64,000 nt of DNA, from positions 62,001-126,000 of the forward strand of contig NBIV01000129.1 of the NCBI GenBank assembly GCA_003194525.1, written 5' to 3'. This DNA is from Gracilariopsis chorda (Eukaryota > Rhodophyta > Florideophyceae > Gracilariales > Gracilariaceae). The notes under the pieces were generated by a model that was not told the origin of the DNA, ran no database searches, and was given only the letters and a program-made list of their open reading frames with translations. Below, piece after piece: positions 1 to 9,743 of this stretch; within the stretch, counting starts at the first letter, position 1; every line of letters starts with the position of its first letter. Position numbers and translations under genes: made by a program.

Positions 1-2141
1 CTCAAGCAGAGGAACGAGATGCACAGGAAAATGAAGCCGAGGACCCTTCGAACGAACCAATGTTAGGTAGGGATAGCGATGCGATTGAATGGGATGAAAA
101 TCATGAAAAGAAGGAAAGTGGGGACGGGTTGGAAGGAATCCCAGAAGACCCGCAACTACCCGAAGGCGAAGGTGAAGAGAGGGATGAAGATGAAATCGGG
201 TCTGTCAGTGATGTCGAGGACATGGACATTGATGTTAACAAAGATGACACAAGTACTGGTGATGGAGATCTTGAACCGCAGCCTGAACGTTCTGCGCGTG
301 AAGATAATGTCGAAACAACACCGTCGGAACCACAGGAAAGTGAGAATGCCGAGGTTGGTACCACTTCTGAGAAGCGACAGAACGTCGAACCAGAGACAAC
401 GGCGACCGATGCCATGAGTATTCTTCCTGGAGAATCAACAACCGAGCAACCAGACCAAGACAGGAGCACGGCGTGGGCCGCATTTGCTAATCAAGGATCC
501 GGATCGTTAGAGTTCAGAGGTGGCAGGACAGAAACCGTCGGTGACCAACACAACAGAAGTGAGCAAAGAGATGATAAGCTTCATTCCGGTCATACTGATC
601 AAGAGAACGCAACTATCGAAGGAGATGGCCAAACAATGTACGAGTCATCTCGTAAGCAGAAAGGCGAAGAGAACCAACGGGGTTTATCCACAGAAGGCAC
701 AAACCCCCTCCGTATCTCTGATTCTGAAGATCTCGTAAAGAAATGGGATGAGTGCATCTCTGTCATTCGGGATCAGGCAGATGAATCCTTAATCCCTCCT
801 CGAAACTCTCATGACGAAGATGGTGCGGATGTATGGGAATTTGAGACAAACAAGACCGCCGATGAAGCTCCAAGGCATGCCCTTGGGACTGCATCTGCAG
901 AACAACAACGCCCTCTTCCACAAGATGAAGGCCCTGAATCCTCACGCGGAGAAAAAAGCAAATCTGAACAGGAGAAGGATATGGGAGGTCTGGCCGATGG
1001 CCAGCCACACATCACCGAAGAGAAGACCCTATCTCACATACCACCACTTTCTCCTACAAGAACAGACGGCAATCTTGTTGACCTTCATAACGGACAGCTA
1101 GAGATTCCTCATCCGGCAAGATCTGCAACTAATCAAACACAGCAGTATACGGCACTATCAAATCATTCTCCCCAACGTGGAGAAAAGCTTTCATATGGAA
1201 AGTCGACGATGGAAGTAGATTCTTGTGAAGGGAGTAGCGAACCAAAGCCTAAACATCAGATCAATCGAAGGAGAATAGAGGATCTGGACCATGCTGAGGC
1301 GAAAGGACTATGGCAAGCTCTGGAATCAAAAGTTTCTACACAGGCTACCACTCTATGTGAGCAACTACGATTGGTCCTGGAACCCACGAAAGCATCTCGT
1401 ATGGGTGGGGCTTATCGTACGGGGAAGCGGTTGAATATGAAGAAAGTAATCGAGTATGTGGCATCAGATTTTCGAAGAGATCGCATATGGCTTCGCCGAG
1501 TCAAGCCTGACAAGAGAACGTACGATGTCCTCATCGCCATTGATGATTCAGCCTCAATGGTTGAATCGAATGCTGGAATAATGGCCACAGAGTCTCTGGC
1601 TCTTGTTACCACAGCACTATCGAAACTGGAAGTGGGAAGAGTTGCGGTTGCGAGCTTTGGAGCCGACGCGAAGTTGGTGCGCAATTTCGAAGAGCCGTTG
1701 CCAATAAGTACTGAGAGTGGAGCAAAACTTTTGCGTCATTTCACTTTCTCGCAGACGGAAACTAACATAGTTAACCTCTTGAGTTTTGTTCACACACATA
1801 TGGCCGCAGCAAACTGTACTAGTGAACTTGATCATATTTCTCTGGCTTTCATTATTTCAGATGGGCGTTTAAGTGACAGGGAGGAGGTAAGGAGACACTT
1901 GCGGAGACTCAGGGAGTCAAATGTTCTTGTTGCGTTCCTAATCTTGGACCAAACCGAACATGAAGACAGCAGCATTTACAACGTCAAACGAGTCGAATAC
2001 GACTCGGCAGGAAAAATGCGTGTCAACCCTTATATGCAAGACTTCCCCATCGACTTCTACGCGGTTATTCAAGACGTGCAATCGCTTCCGACCACAGTCG
2101 CAGACGCGCTTCGGCAATGGATTGAGGCGACTAGCTACTAA
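1..2141 (+). CDS. MDN1: Midasin (Rea1/Mdn1), C-terminal end, 5' partial
   Basis: This is the end of a midasin, the giant dynein-like AAA ATPase that pulls assembly factors off pre-60S ribosomal particles in the nucleolus and nucleoplasm. The reading frame is open to the left edge of the window, so the ATPase ring and linker lie outside it. Visible first is a long, disordered, Asp/Glu-rich stretch (about 60-1260), typical of the midasin tail. A basic segment follows, then a C-terminal VWA domain from about 1440 to the stop. The VWA has an intact metal-site (MIDAS) motif of the DxSxS type, seen as DDSAS near 1542-1556. Tail plus VWA at the extreme C-terminus is the diagnostic midasin arrangement; the VWA docks Rsa4/Ytm1 UBL domains in known family members. 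An acidic region plus VWA also occurs in Mg-chelatase D, but that has an ATPase-like domain directly before a proline-rich linker, which is not seen here. Confidence 0.85.
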   Translation, partial: QAEERDAQENEAEDPSNEPMLGRDSDAIEWDENHEKKESGDGLEGIPEDPQLPEGEGEERDEDEIGSVSDVEDMDIDVNKDDTSTGDGDLEPQPERSAREDNVETTPSEPQESENAEVGTTSEKRQNVEPETTATDAMSILPGESTTEQPDQDRSTAWAAFANQGSGSLEFRGGRTETVGDQHNRSEQRDDKLHSGHTDQENATIEGDGQTMYESSRKQKGEENQRGLSTEGTNPLRISDSEDLVKKWDECISVIRDQADESLIPPRNSHDEDGADVWEFETNKTADEAPRHALGTASAEQQRPLPQDEGPESSRGEKSKSEQEKDMGGLADGQPHITEEKTLSHIPPLSPTRTDGNLVDLHNGQLEIPHPARSATNQTQQYTALSNHSPQRGEKLSYGKSTMEVDSCEGSSEPKPKHQINRRRIEDLDHAEAKGLWQALESKVSTQATTLCEQLRLVLEPTKASRMGGAYRTGKRLNMKKVIEYVASDFRRDRIWLRRVKPDKRTYDVLIAIDDSASMVESNAGIMATESLALVTTALSKLEVGRVAVASFGADAKLVRNFEEPLPISTESGAKLLRHFTFSQTETNIVNLLSFVHTHMAAANCTSELDHISLAFIISDGRLSDREEVRRHLRRLRESNVLVAFLILDQTEHEDSSIYNVKRVEYDSAGKMRVNPYMQDFPIDFYAVIQDVQSLPTTVADALRQWIEATSY

Positions 2142-2661
2142 CTGTAAGTGCTGAAGATGTACAAAGATTTCGACATATGTACCGTTGTATATACCCGGGG
2201 TACAACTGGGATGCACTCCAAGCTCATATAACATTTTAGGATGTTTTGTCTTAAAGCTGGCTTTACCTTCGAGTATGTCAACGAATGATTTGTGGTGGTG
2301 GTACGAAGGGATACCACAAGCTTTCAACTAGCTAGTTCAGCTTCAACTGATGCTGCTCTACCTGGAGCACACGTTTTCGGCAGAGTACAGATTTCATGCT
2401 TCCGTATTCGGGGGCTGTTGTGTGAGTTCCAAGTGTGTCTATTTCGGGCGGCAAAACTTCCGTGAATAGCAGTGGGTGACAGTGACTTATAGCTATCAAG
2501 ACTATCAGGTCACAAGCACGAACTAAACCTCCGAATGCGGAGTTGCGGGGCTGACTCTCGACATTACTCGAAATGAGCGAAGACCGCACGGGCACAACCA
2601 ATTTACGACCACCTTCGCTTCGAATATCACGAGTCACCGTTCCAGAAGTGTTAACTTCGTC
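2142..2661. other. Intergenic, no gene seen
   Basis: Short spacer between two plus-strand genes. I see no ORF with coding character and no RNA gene. It should hold the midasin 3' UTR and the promoter of the next gene. Confidence 0.4.
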
Positions 2662-4068
2662 ATGCCGGTACCTCATAGCGCAGCATATGACAAAGAGAAC
2701 ATTCCTCCCAAGAGTTTCAGCAAATGGGGCCGCAAGAAACACTCGCCCTCTGGTCATACACCCTCAAGAGTTTTAGTGCAGGAAACGTGGGGTAGGTTCA
2801 AGAACGGAATTCTCTTTCAAAGAACTTCTGTGGAAACACCTAGTTGGCGAATTCGGAACCATGATAGAAACTACCTTGAGAATAATTATGGCTTGGAAGC
2901 ATCCGCTCCAGAGAATACTGATTTTGGAGCTATGAACAGGAAACCTTTCGGACCCGAACTGAATTCTGAAAGTGTTGAACATGCTGGTACAAAGTTTGCA
3001 AATCGGAGCAAATTGTTCGCGCTTCCACAAGGAACACGTCATGGACAGGAAGGGTCAGAATCAGACAAGAGGAATCATGTCCACTTTGTCCTGAAGGAAT
3101 TAAAGGTCAAAATGAGGAAGTCAGAAAGGTTTACGGACAGTCGAACCTCGCCCCGGCTGCTTGATTTTGGCGGAACGCCCCATACTGAACCTGTCATATG
3201 CGATGCAGAACGTCCAGGGAATCAAAGAAGGGCCGACGACGGAGCTAATGGTGACACGAAGTCGCCTTCACCGGCATTGAGTTCTTCGAAACACGAAGAT
3301 CACGGTGGAAATACTGGCAACTGGTTTTCCAAAGTAGCCAAGATTCCTCGGAATGTGAGTTCTGAGGTAATACCTGCAAGAAGGTTTCGACCGATAAGCA
3401 TGGGAAAGAGTCGTGGTGGCTTGCTAGGGCTCGGAAGAGGAGCGCAAAACACTCAAAAGTTTGGAAACTTCTTTCAAAATATCGGAAGAGACCACGATGC
3501 TGCTCCAGATCGCGGCACATTTAAACGAAATCGAGGGCAGGCGGGAAAGAGAGGTTTCCAGGTGTTACGAAGGGTAAAGTCTTTTGACTCAAGCTTAAAC
3601 GCAGATCAGAGCGGCTTACCCTTCGTATTCCGAAACGGCCCTAATAAGGCCAAGCGACACTCGGAATTGCTTGCAGAAGTTGATTTCCTAGAGAAGTCTT
3701 TATGGGATTGTGAGTTCATGCTGGCAATCCTAGTTGACAGGCAAGGGAAAATCCGTGATAAGTTTTCCCTCGAGATAGAAAGCCTCAAGCAGAGATGTGC
3801 ATCTTTAGACCGCACTCAAGAAATACACTATCGCAGTGTTCTGGATGTTTTCAACGAAAACTACAGGATTCTCGGATATGTGGAGTCACACTTTGCGTAC
3901 TTGATGTCTCTAATTCCGAAAGCGAGGCCAGGTACCGCGTCTGACTTTGTGATAGATATCCTGCGATTCATGGGAGATAACACCGTCTCAACTATACTGA
4001 AGATCGTGCGCGGTGCGACGTCATTGTACTCATACTTTTTTCCAAGGAATAGAAACATTGTCGTATGA
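2662..4068 (+). CDS. Unrecognised basic protein with N-terminal KEN box and C-terminal coiled coil
   Basis: A 468-residue protein I cannot assign to a family. The first 320 residues are polar, basic and predicted disordered, rich in Arg, Lys, Ser and Gly. Residues 10-15 read DKENIP, a good match to the KEN-box degron recognised by the APC/C. Residues about 330-400 (HSELLAEVDFLEKSLWDCEF onward) form a short amphipathic helical or coiled-coil region. The last 60 residues are unusually hydrophobic (DFVIDILRFMGDNTVSTILK) and could be a membrane-associating or packing helix. The length of the uninterrupted frame, the ATG and codon use support a real gene. The stop codon overlaps the first base of a target-site duplication made by a small insertion. 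A cell-cycle role is only a guess from the KEN box. Confidence 0.6.
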   Translation: MPVPHSAAYDKENIPPKSFSKWGRKKHSPSGHTPSRVLVQETWGRFKNGILFQRTSVETPSWRIRNHDRNYLENNYGLEASAPENTDFGAMNRKPFGPELNSESVEHAGTKFANRSKLFALPQGTRHGQEGSESDKRNHVHFVLKELKVKMRKSERFTDSRTSPRLLDFGGTPHTEPVICDAERPGNQRRADDGANGDTKSPSPALSSSKHEDHGGNTGNWFSKVAKIPRNVSSEVIPARRFRPISMGKSRGGLLGLGRGAQNTQKFGNFFQNIGRDHDAAPDRGTFKRNRGQAGKRGFQVLRRVKSFDSSLNADQSGLPFVFRNGPNKAKRHSELLAEVDFLEKSLWDCEFMLAILVDRQGKIRDKFSLEIESLKQRCASLDRTQEIHYRSVLDVFNENYRILGYVESHFAYLMSLIPKARPGTASDFVIDILRFMGDNTVSTILKIVRGATSLYSYFFPRNRNIVV

Positions 4069-4078
4069 TCGAGTTATA

Positions 4079-4145
4079 ATTAGATAGATCTCCTGTCGCT
4101 TCGAAATCAGGAGCGGCAGACCATACTAAAGAAGAAGAAGAAGAA
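4079..4145 (+). mobile_element. 67-bp 5'-truncated retroelement 3' end with 12-bp target duplication
   Basis: The 12-mer GATCGAGTTATA occurs at 4067-4078 and again at 4146-4157, exactly bracketing this 67-bp segment. The segment ends in TAAA followed by a (GAA)n tail and contains a small hairpin (CTCCTG ... CAGGAG). Hairpin, simple-repeat tail and a variable-length target duplication are marks of target-primed reverse transcription of a LINE or LINE-mobilised SINE. The left duplication begins inside the TGA stop of the preceding gene, so the insertion sits at the very start of its 3' UTR. Confidence 0.7.
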
Positions 4146-4379
4146 GATCGAGTTATAGCCGTAGTGTTTCTGTCCTAAAACCGAGTATACGTCTAGACCA
4201 AGCTAACTGTGTCCTTCGGTTTCATGTTCCTTCGTAAAACATAGCACCCTTGTTTTCCATTACCATTTTATACGTGTTCTCGTTGCTGAGGCCTGACTCT
4301 TGATGTAGCAATGAGTTTAAGCTCGATGAGGAACTCTTCTTAAAGACAAGCAATCAATTATGTAATCAGACATTCACTG

Positions 4380-5082
4380 CCCACTAGAGACAATCTGCTA
4401 CGGACTCGAAAAGCCTCGTGCAAGGCCCGCAGACGTCCCAACGGAGCCAGTCACGCCAGCTTCAGGATATCTCAGAACGCATGATATTGATAACAAACTA
4501 TTGTCACTGTCAGATTGTGTGGGCACCAGTACACCGCGGGTTGCCACGAAACGAGGCTGCGGGCGGCCTTGCAAAGAAAAGCCTCGGATTACCTATAGAG
4601 CAGCATCTACAAAAAGAGGTCGACTTCCTGAATATATATCAAAGAATCCGCATCCGTCTTTCAAGGGCAGAGTCAATAAGCGAGGTTCCGGAGGCGCTGT
4701 TGAATACGGTGACTCTGAGAAGAGCGCATACTGCCTCGGCGCAAATAGCTACCGGCAAAGTCCCAACTCTGTATCTTGTTTCTACGTTTATTCGCAACAG
4801 GAAATCTTTCTGCCCCCTCGGAAGAGGGCTTAACATACAATATAGTGTAGACCATTTCGTTTATAAATGCCGCCGAAGAGCGGAGTCCCGACGTAGAGAA
4901 CTTCCACCTCTCCGAGAGGGGCAAGGTTTGGACGTCGAATCAATAGTAAGAACATGGCCAGAAAAGGTGCCGGTTTACCTAGGGAGAGAGAGGGGTTCTT
5001 TTCACTTTGACCTTTGTCGTAGTCCTGGAATTAGGGACATGAGCTCATATAAACACAAGAGAGGAGGAGAAGAAGAAACCCT
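4380..5082 (+). mobile_element. LINE (non-LTR retrotransposon) 3' fragment with decayed RNase H domain
   Basis: Translation from about 4385 gives an RNase H domain of the kind found at the C-terminus of I/Jockey-type non-LTR elements: ATDSKS (first catalytic Asp), then WAPVHRGLPRNEAAGGLA. In the related copy at 12925-13690 the last motif is NERVDSLA; here the Asp is replaced by Gly, so the domain is dead. The rest is a C-terminal extension ending in a cysteine cluster and the basic string RRAESRRREL, also shared with that copy (TDSRRRELSA). The end has a GAA-rich tail near 5062-5080. No reverse transcriptase is present, so the copy is 5'-truncated. I could not find a convincing target duplication. 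Confidence 0.75.
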
Positions 5083-5192
5083 CCTTAACGCGGTGCTTTC
5101 CTCCATGCCGAGAGCAAGGCAAAATGAAGGATGCTGATCTCCAGAGGAGATCCAAGTGCCAGTCCATTAGCAATAATTAGCCAAAGGAAAGT

Positions 5193-5829
5193 TTACTTCT
5201 TGAACTTGTCAATTACGCCTCTTCCAACTAGATCCGGAATCTCGGCAGCGAGCCACGGTCCCAGCTGTTAAGATGAGCATTCACAGTTATCAAAAACGAT
5301 GTTAGCCATCTGTAGATTGAACGCAAAAAGGATGGATATTGAACTCACAGAAAGCGCCAGGGAATGAGCAATGCCAAAGCGAGGGACGTTTCTCGACCAC
5401 AACGGTTGAAAATGAATAGTTTGGCAAATCTTTCCTCCGCGATACATCTTAGATGTCAAACCCTCGAGCTGAGGAAGTTTCAGCTCAGGGGCCGTTTCAG
5501 GATAGGTCACCGGGATTTCAAACTCCAAGTCAAATTCGTATCGTATTTGCTCGTAGTAATACCAGCATTTGCCTGACCATCTGGTTCCTGTTTTATTACA
5601 TTCGATTTGAAACCAGTCCTTGTCTTGCTCTTTGTTGAGCTTGACATACTGTCCAATTCCAGCAGTTAGAAAGATGCAAAGCACGAACAGATGTGAAGGA
5701 ATGCCTTACCTGTATAAGCGATGTCAATTCTTCTTTCAGCCTGGCAGTCCATGCATCCTTGTCTCTTGGTGATGCTCTGACACTGAGGAGCGGTAGCTTG
5801 TTTACAGTTTCTTTAGTGCCTTCGTCCAT
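5193..5829 (-). CDS. UFC1: UFM1-conjugating enzyme UFC1, three exons
   Basis: UFC1 is the E2 that receives UFM1 from UBA5 and hands it to the UFL1 ligase at the ER. Exons on the minus strand are 5829-5710, 5648-5349 and 5264-5193, with GT-AG introns of 61 and 84 bp, giving 163 residues against 167 in human. The whole family signature is present: PRDKDAW..RLKEE near the N-terminus, [33 protein letters not shown], and KMYRGGKIC with the catalytic Cys at about residue 115. The final exon reads [18 protein letters not shown], matching the conserved C-terminal helix. Phases agree at both junctions. Its presence shows the organism keeps the ufmylation pathway. Confidence 0.95.
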
Positions 5830-6905
5830 GTTTTAACCTTCGAATTTGCTGTGCTGAACTCGATAATTGTGTTTGAGGGTGTTCGGAGTCACAGGCTATA
5901 CCCCTCTTCGAGAAAGCCAAAGACTATGGATCTTCTACACGTAATAGATTTTCACCCAGAGGACAACGAAACGGCAGGAGTTGCAACCTCACGCCTTTGC
6001 AATTCTGAAGTTCACCTTCAGAAATTCTGATCTCTTTTCAATAAGAAGCTGTGTTCGGTGATGCTGTTCGGGTTCTTAGCCAACGTTTAGATTTGCAGAA
6101 AGAGTGCGCTTTCAAATCATAGACATCAATCTGAGCCTATTTGATTGTCGAGACTGATGTCTCATTTCGGTTCCAAGCCGCAGACCACCCTTTTTACACT
6201 GTGCATCTAGACGAATTCGCAGCAGCAGGATACAACAGTGCGGACTGTCAAGGATATTCAGGCTATTTCAGTTTCGTCACTTCGCACGCAAAATACTGTA
6301 AGGTTGGTGAGCAACCATACTGTGGATTATGCGTATCATACGAATCTGAATACACTATGCTTTTGGGGAGGTCCACCTCCCAATGTTGTTTGGACCATCA
6401 CTGATGTCACTTCAGATGCTCGGACGCACAGGCTTGTTTCAAGGCCACGCGCAAAGCTCGCAGCCTTCGAGAGAATGCGACACGAAGGTTAGCAATCTAA
6501 CCCTTTAGCCTTCCTACCCTTCTGCTTATCAGGGTCACAACTAGTGCCCAGTCAAATGTGATATCCAAAGAAGTTCAAAGTACTGCACTATTCAGGAGTT
6601 AGATTTCGATTTTGGGTTAGACGTTGCACAAAGGTCTGAAATTTCTAAGAGCGTCGATTGCCCATCGTACTATAGTCCAAAAGGCAGCTCCAGTTAAGAG
6701 CAACGGAAACATAAGCGTGACAGCGGAGGAAAGAAACCTGACAAAAAACCTCATCATCGGGTCTAAATGTACACAAAGCATCCTGATGGAAGCGTGATGA
6801 AGTAACACGAAAAGACTACACGAACAGAGCATCTTGGGCAATGCTCTTCTACTTCGTCATAGGACAAAATATACAATTCCCCGTACAAGCCTATGCTTCG
6901 TATAA
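5830..6905. other. Intergenic, no convincing gene
   Basis: About 1.1 kb between UFC1 and PI4-kinase, both on the minus strand, so it holds the UFC1 promoter and the kinase 3' UTR. ORFs here are short and lack homology I recognise. A perfect 8-bp-stem hairpin (TTCTGAAG, 5-nt loop, CTTCAGAA) lies at 6003-6023. Confidence 0.4.
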
Positions 6906-9743
6906 CTATCGATATCCATTAGAGTAAGCTTGGAATCGGTCATACCCGGCGGAGCGCCACGACAATCTTGACTCCTCAATCAAACCCAGTCCAAAACTAA
7001 TGCATTGCTCCTCCGGCATTCCAACCGCAAACCTACTTCTTAGAGCTTCTAAAATGGAATGCCCGCCAGTCATGCACGGCATTGTAGTTCCGTCCGTCAT
7101 AATCTCAACAAGCGTTGTTATCTTATCTTGATGCTTCCGTACAGCCAGCAGTCCAAGAACAAAAAGCTCCTGGAAATATCGATATCCTTCCGTTTTCGAT
7201 GCTTCTGCTAGATCTTGAACATTCTTCTTCGCACAAATGACTTGAAGATACTCTTCAGTTAGTTTGAAAGGAACATTTTCAAACTTGATAGCACCAGGTG
7301 AATTCGTCAGCATAAAGCCGAAATCAATGTGAATAATTCGACCATGGGCATCGATCATGATGTTTCCATTGTGCCTGTCCTTGATCTGTAAGAGATATGT
7401 GACGAGCGAATATCCTGCCATCGAACGGATAAATCTCCGCTGAGCTGCACGGAAAGTGCGGGTTCCAATCTTGCCGTATGCACGCTCAAAGTAGTCAAGT
7501 AGAGATACAAAGTTTGGAGTCCTCTTCTTCAATGAATGAACGGAAACTGAATCTGTAAGAACTTCAACAAAACCCGCCTCCGATGAAACACTCATCACAG
7601 TGAATGGTCTCAGATACAAGTCTACTTGTTCCTCATCGAAAATCTTCTTGAATTGCGAGATTAGTTGAACTGCGAGCTGTTCCTGTCGCAGATCGTCACC
7701 AGCCTTCACAATGAAGGGCATTAACTTGGTTCCCTTCCACTTGTTGAACGGTGACCTAGCCAAAATGCGATCCTCTTTCCACGACCAAAGCTCCCCATAT
7801 ACACCAAGGATCACTGCCTGTCGAGACTTGTGCTCGGGGTCATCCTCGTCTTCAAAGTCATCGCAACGGACTTCAACCTTCGCGAAAAGGTCAGGTTGCT
7901 GACTGTATGGATCACCGTAGATAGCCTTCCTCACGTTGGCTCTTTGCCGTTCAACAGGAGTCATTTCACTAAGCCTACGGGTTCTTGGCACGGTGGCACT
8001 TGTCCTACTCGAGACAAGTGGTTTTGACTGTTGTGGACTGACACTATCTCGCTTTGGCTGCTCTTCTTCACATGAAGACGCCTTAACTCCGTGCTTGGAT
8101 GGCGACGGGAAAACTGGTGGCTTGACGTCATTACGCTCTTTCAGATCGCGCATAGCTGATACACGTTGTTCACAGAACAACAACTTGTCTGAACAGAGCA
8201 TCTCAGTGGGCAGAACTTCAATATTGACCAGGTAAGGAGCTCTAGTACGTGACGTAAGAATAACGACTTCTTCCGAATGAATTCGAAGTATTCGCAACGC
8301 TCTAGAGCTTGCGCGAGTCAAAGGTAAGTGAATGCTTCGTAAAGCAGACTCAACCCCGAGATTCGCAATTTCCTCAGCGTTCGGAACGGAGGCATCGTCC
8401 AGCAAAGGGATTCCAGGTTCTCCCTTCATACGGCGCAAAAGAATGTCATTGATTTTCTCCAAGCCCCTGGCGAGATGGGCCTGTCTTTGGTCCTGGGGCA
8501 GCTCACGGGTTGAGAGGGAAAGGGCTACGAAAGCCTTCGCAATAGATACAGAGTCGTTGAAGTAATCAAATCGCTCTTGTTTCATAGTTAGTAAAGTTAC
8601 GGGGTCATAATCCATGTCGGTTTCCGCTAAATTCTGCGGTATCAACTTCTGAGGTTTCTGTTGGGGTTTCGGTGATAGCTGTTCTTGCTCTGGTTTGGAG
8701 GATGCAGTTGCTACATCTTTCATGCGTACTACATCAGCTGCTTGTTCGGTATTAGATGGACTATCATCTAGAGGTGGTTGATTAGAAACGATTGCTTGGG
8801 TATCAGTGTGAGTGACAATATCTGAATCTGAAGAGGAATATGAAGAGGAAGATGAAGGAGTGCTTTGGTGCTCTGATGATTGTTGTTGCTGTTGAGGAGG
8901 ATGGTCGGTGATAGAAATGGCTTCCATGTGCACTGCTGTGGCGATAACATGTTCGTGGGCGCTTTGAGGCGGAGGCGACGGCTGTGCTTCAGATTGCGCA
9001 AGTTCTTCGTCCTCATTAATAGAAGACAGAGTGTTCGGGGATGTGATGGAGCGACCATCCAACAGCAACTTCATGGTAGACCTAGACGGGGAATTCAAGC
9101 CCAACTGACTAGCACTGCTCGAAGGAAACAGAGAGTTGCCGTTGATTTGTTTCTTGGCGGAAAAAGGGGATTCATTGGCAACAAGCGCATGAGAAATTCG
9201 AGTGGCTGCAGCCTCAAGCATAACGTGCTTGGAGCCATTGACGGCAGCGGTTTCGCATCGAGTACGCAGTAAACGGCAGCGAGCCTCGCGCTGCTTGTTC
9301 TGATGCCTCGCAGCATCCTCAACAGCAGCCTGCAAGAACCAGAACACCTGCAAGGCAACATGCATGGAATGGGCGCACCTATCCATGATAAAACGCTCCA
9401 AGCCTGGAGAATTCTGCGCATGATGCACGAGTAGGTTGCATATCTGAGGCATGAAGGTCTCCAAATCGGCGTCTTGTATCTTATAAAGTTCGTTGCACAG
9501 GTAGTCGTGAACGCCGCGTGACTCTCTGTAGCGGTACAAATAGGTGACGGCCATGAAGGCATCGAAAAAGTCGGAACGAAACAGACGCAGAAGACCGCCC
9601 ATTGACAGCGGTGCAGACACTGATGCGACGGGCGGTCTCTCGGCATCTAGATCGCGAACTCGAATTTCCAACGGCTGGCGCGAGGGTGTTGTGTGAGCGT
9701 GCGTAGCCTCGCCGCTCGTATTCGGGGAGCGGAAGCTCCACAT
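6906..9743 (-). CDS. PI4KB: Phosphatidylinositol 4-kinase, type III beta (Pik1/PI4KB)
   Basis: A 945-residue lipid kinase that makes PtdIns4P, mainly on Golgi and trans-Golgi membranes. An N-terminal helical (lipid kinase unique) region lies at about 45-165 (LFRSDFFDAFMAVTYLYRYR). A long Ser/Gln-rich disordered linker occupies about 180-370. A second PIK-associated helical part follows, and the catalytic domain covers about 655-945. The ATP-binding segment is KAGDDLRQEQ, the catalytic loop DRHNGN is at 789-794, and the Mg-binding HIDFG ends at 809. All key residues are intact. Family members have the same order and similar lengths (about 800-1,070). It probably partners with the Golgi machinery, to which the golgin at 14084-19702 also belongs, though the two are not functionally clustered. 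A single exon with ATG. Confidence 0.93.
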   Translation of the reverse strand: MWSFRSPNTSGEATHAHTTPSRQPLEIRVRDLDAERPPVASVSAPLSMGGLLRLFRSDFFDAFMAVTYLYRYRESRGVHDYLCNELYKIQDADLETFMPQICNLLVHHAQNSPGLERFIMDRCAHSMHVALQVFWFLQAAVEDAARHQNKQREARCRLLRTRCETAAVNGSKHVMLEAAATRISHALVANESPFSAKKQINGNSLFPSSSASQLGLNSPSRSTMKLLLDGRSITSPNTLSSINEDEELAQSEAQPSPPPQSAHEHVIATAVHMEAISITDHPPQQQQQSSEHQSTPSSSSSYSSSDSDIVTHTDTQAIVSNQPPLDDSPSNTEQAADVVRMKDVATASSKPEQEQLSPKPQQKPQKLIPQNLAETDMDYDPVTLLTMKQERFDYFNDSVSIAKAFVALSLSTRELPQDQRQAHLARGLEKINDILLRRMKGEPGIPLLDDASVPNAEEIANLGVESALRSIHLPLTRASSRALRILRIHSEEVVILTSRTRAPYLVNIEVLPTEMLCSDKLLFCEQRVSAMRDLKERNDVKPPVFPSPSKHGVKASSCEEEQPKRDSVSPQQSKPLVSSRTSATVPRTRRLSEMTPVERQRANVRKAIYGDPYSQQPDLFAKVEVRCDDFEDEDDPEHKSRQAVILGVYGELWSWKEDRILARSPFNKWKGTKLMPFIVKAGDDLRQEQLAVQLISQFKKIFDEEQVDLYLRPFTVMSVSSEAGFVEVLTDSVSVHSLKKRTPNFVSLLDYFERAYGKIGTRTFRAAQRRFIRSMAGYSLVTYLLQIKDRHNGNIMIDAHGRIIHIDFGFMLTNSPGAIKFENVPFKLTEEYLQVICAKKNVQDLAEASKTEGYRYFQELFVLGLLAVRKHQDKITTLVEIMTDGTTMPCMTGGHSILEALRSRFAVGMPEEQCISFGLGLIEESRLSWRSAGYDRFQAYSNGYR

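Noticed and set aside
6617-6841. Small hydrophobic protein downstream of PI4-kinase
   Set aside because: Apparent start is TTG and the frame lies in the probable 3' UTR of the kinase.
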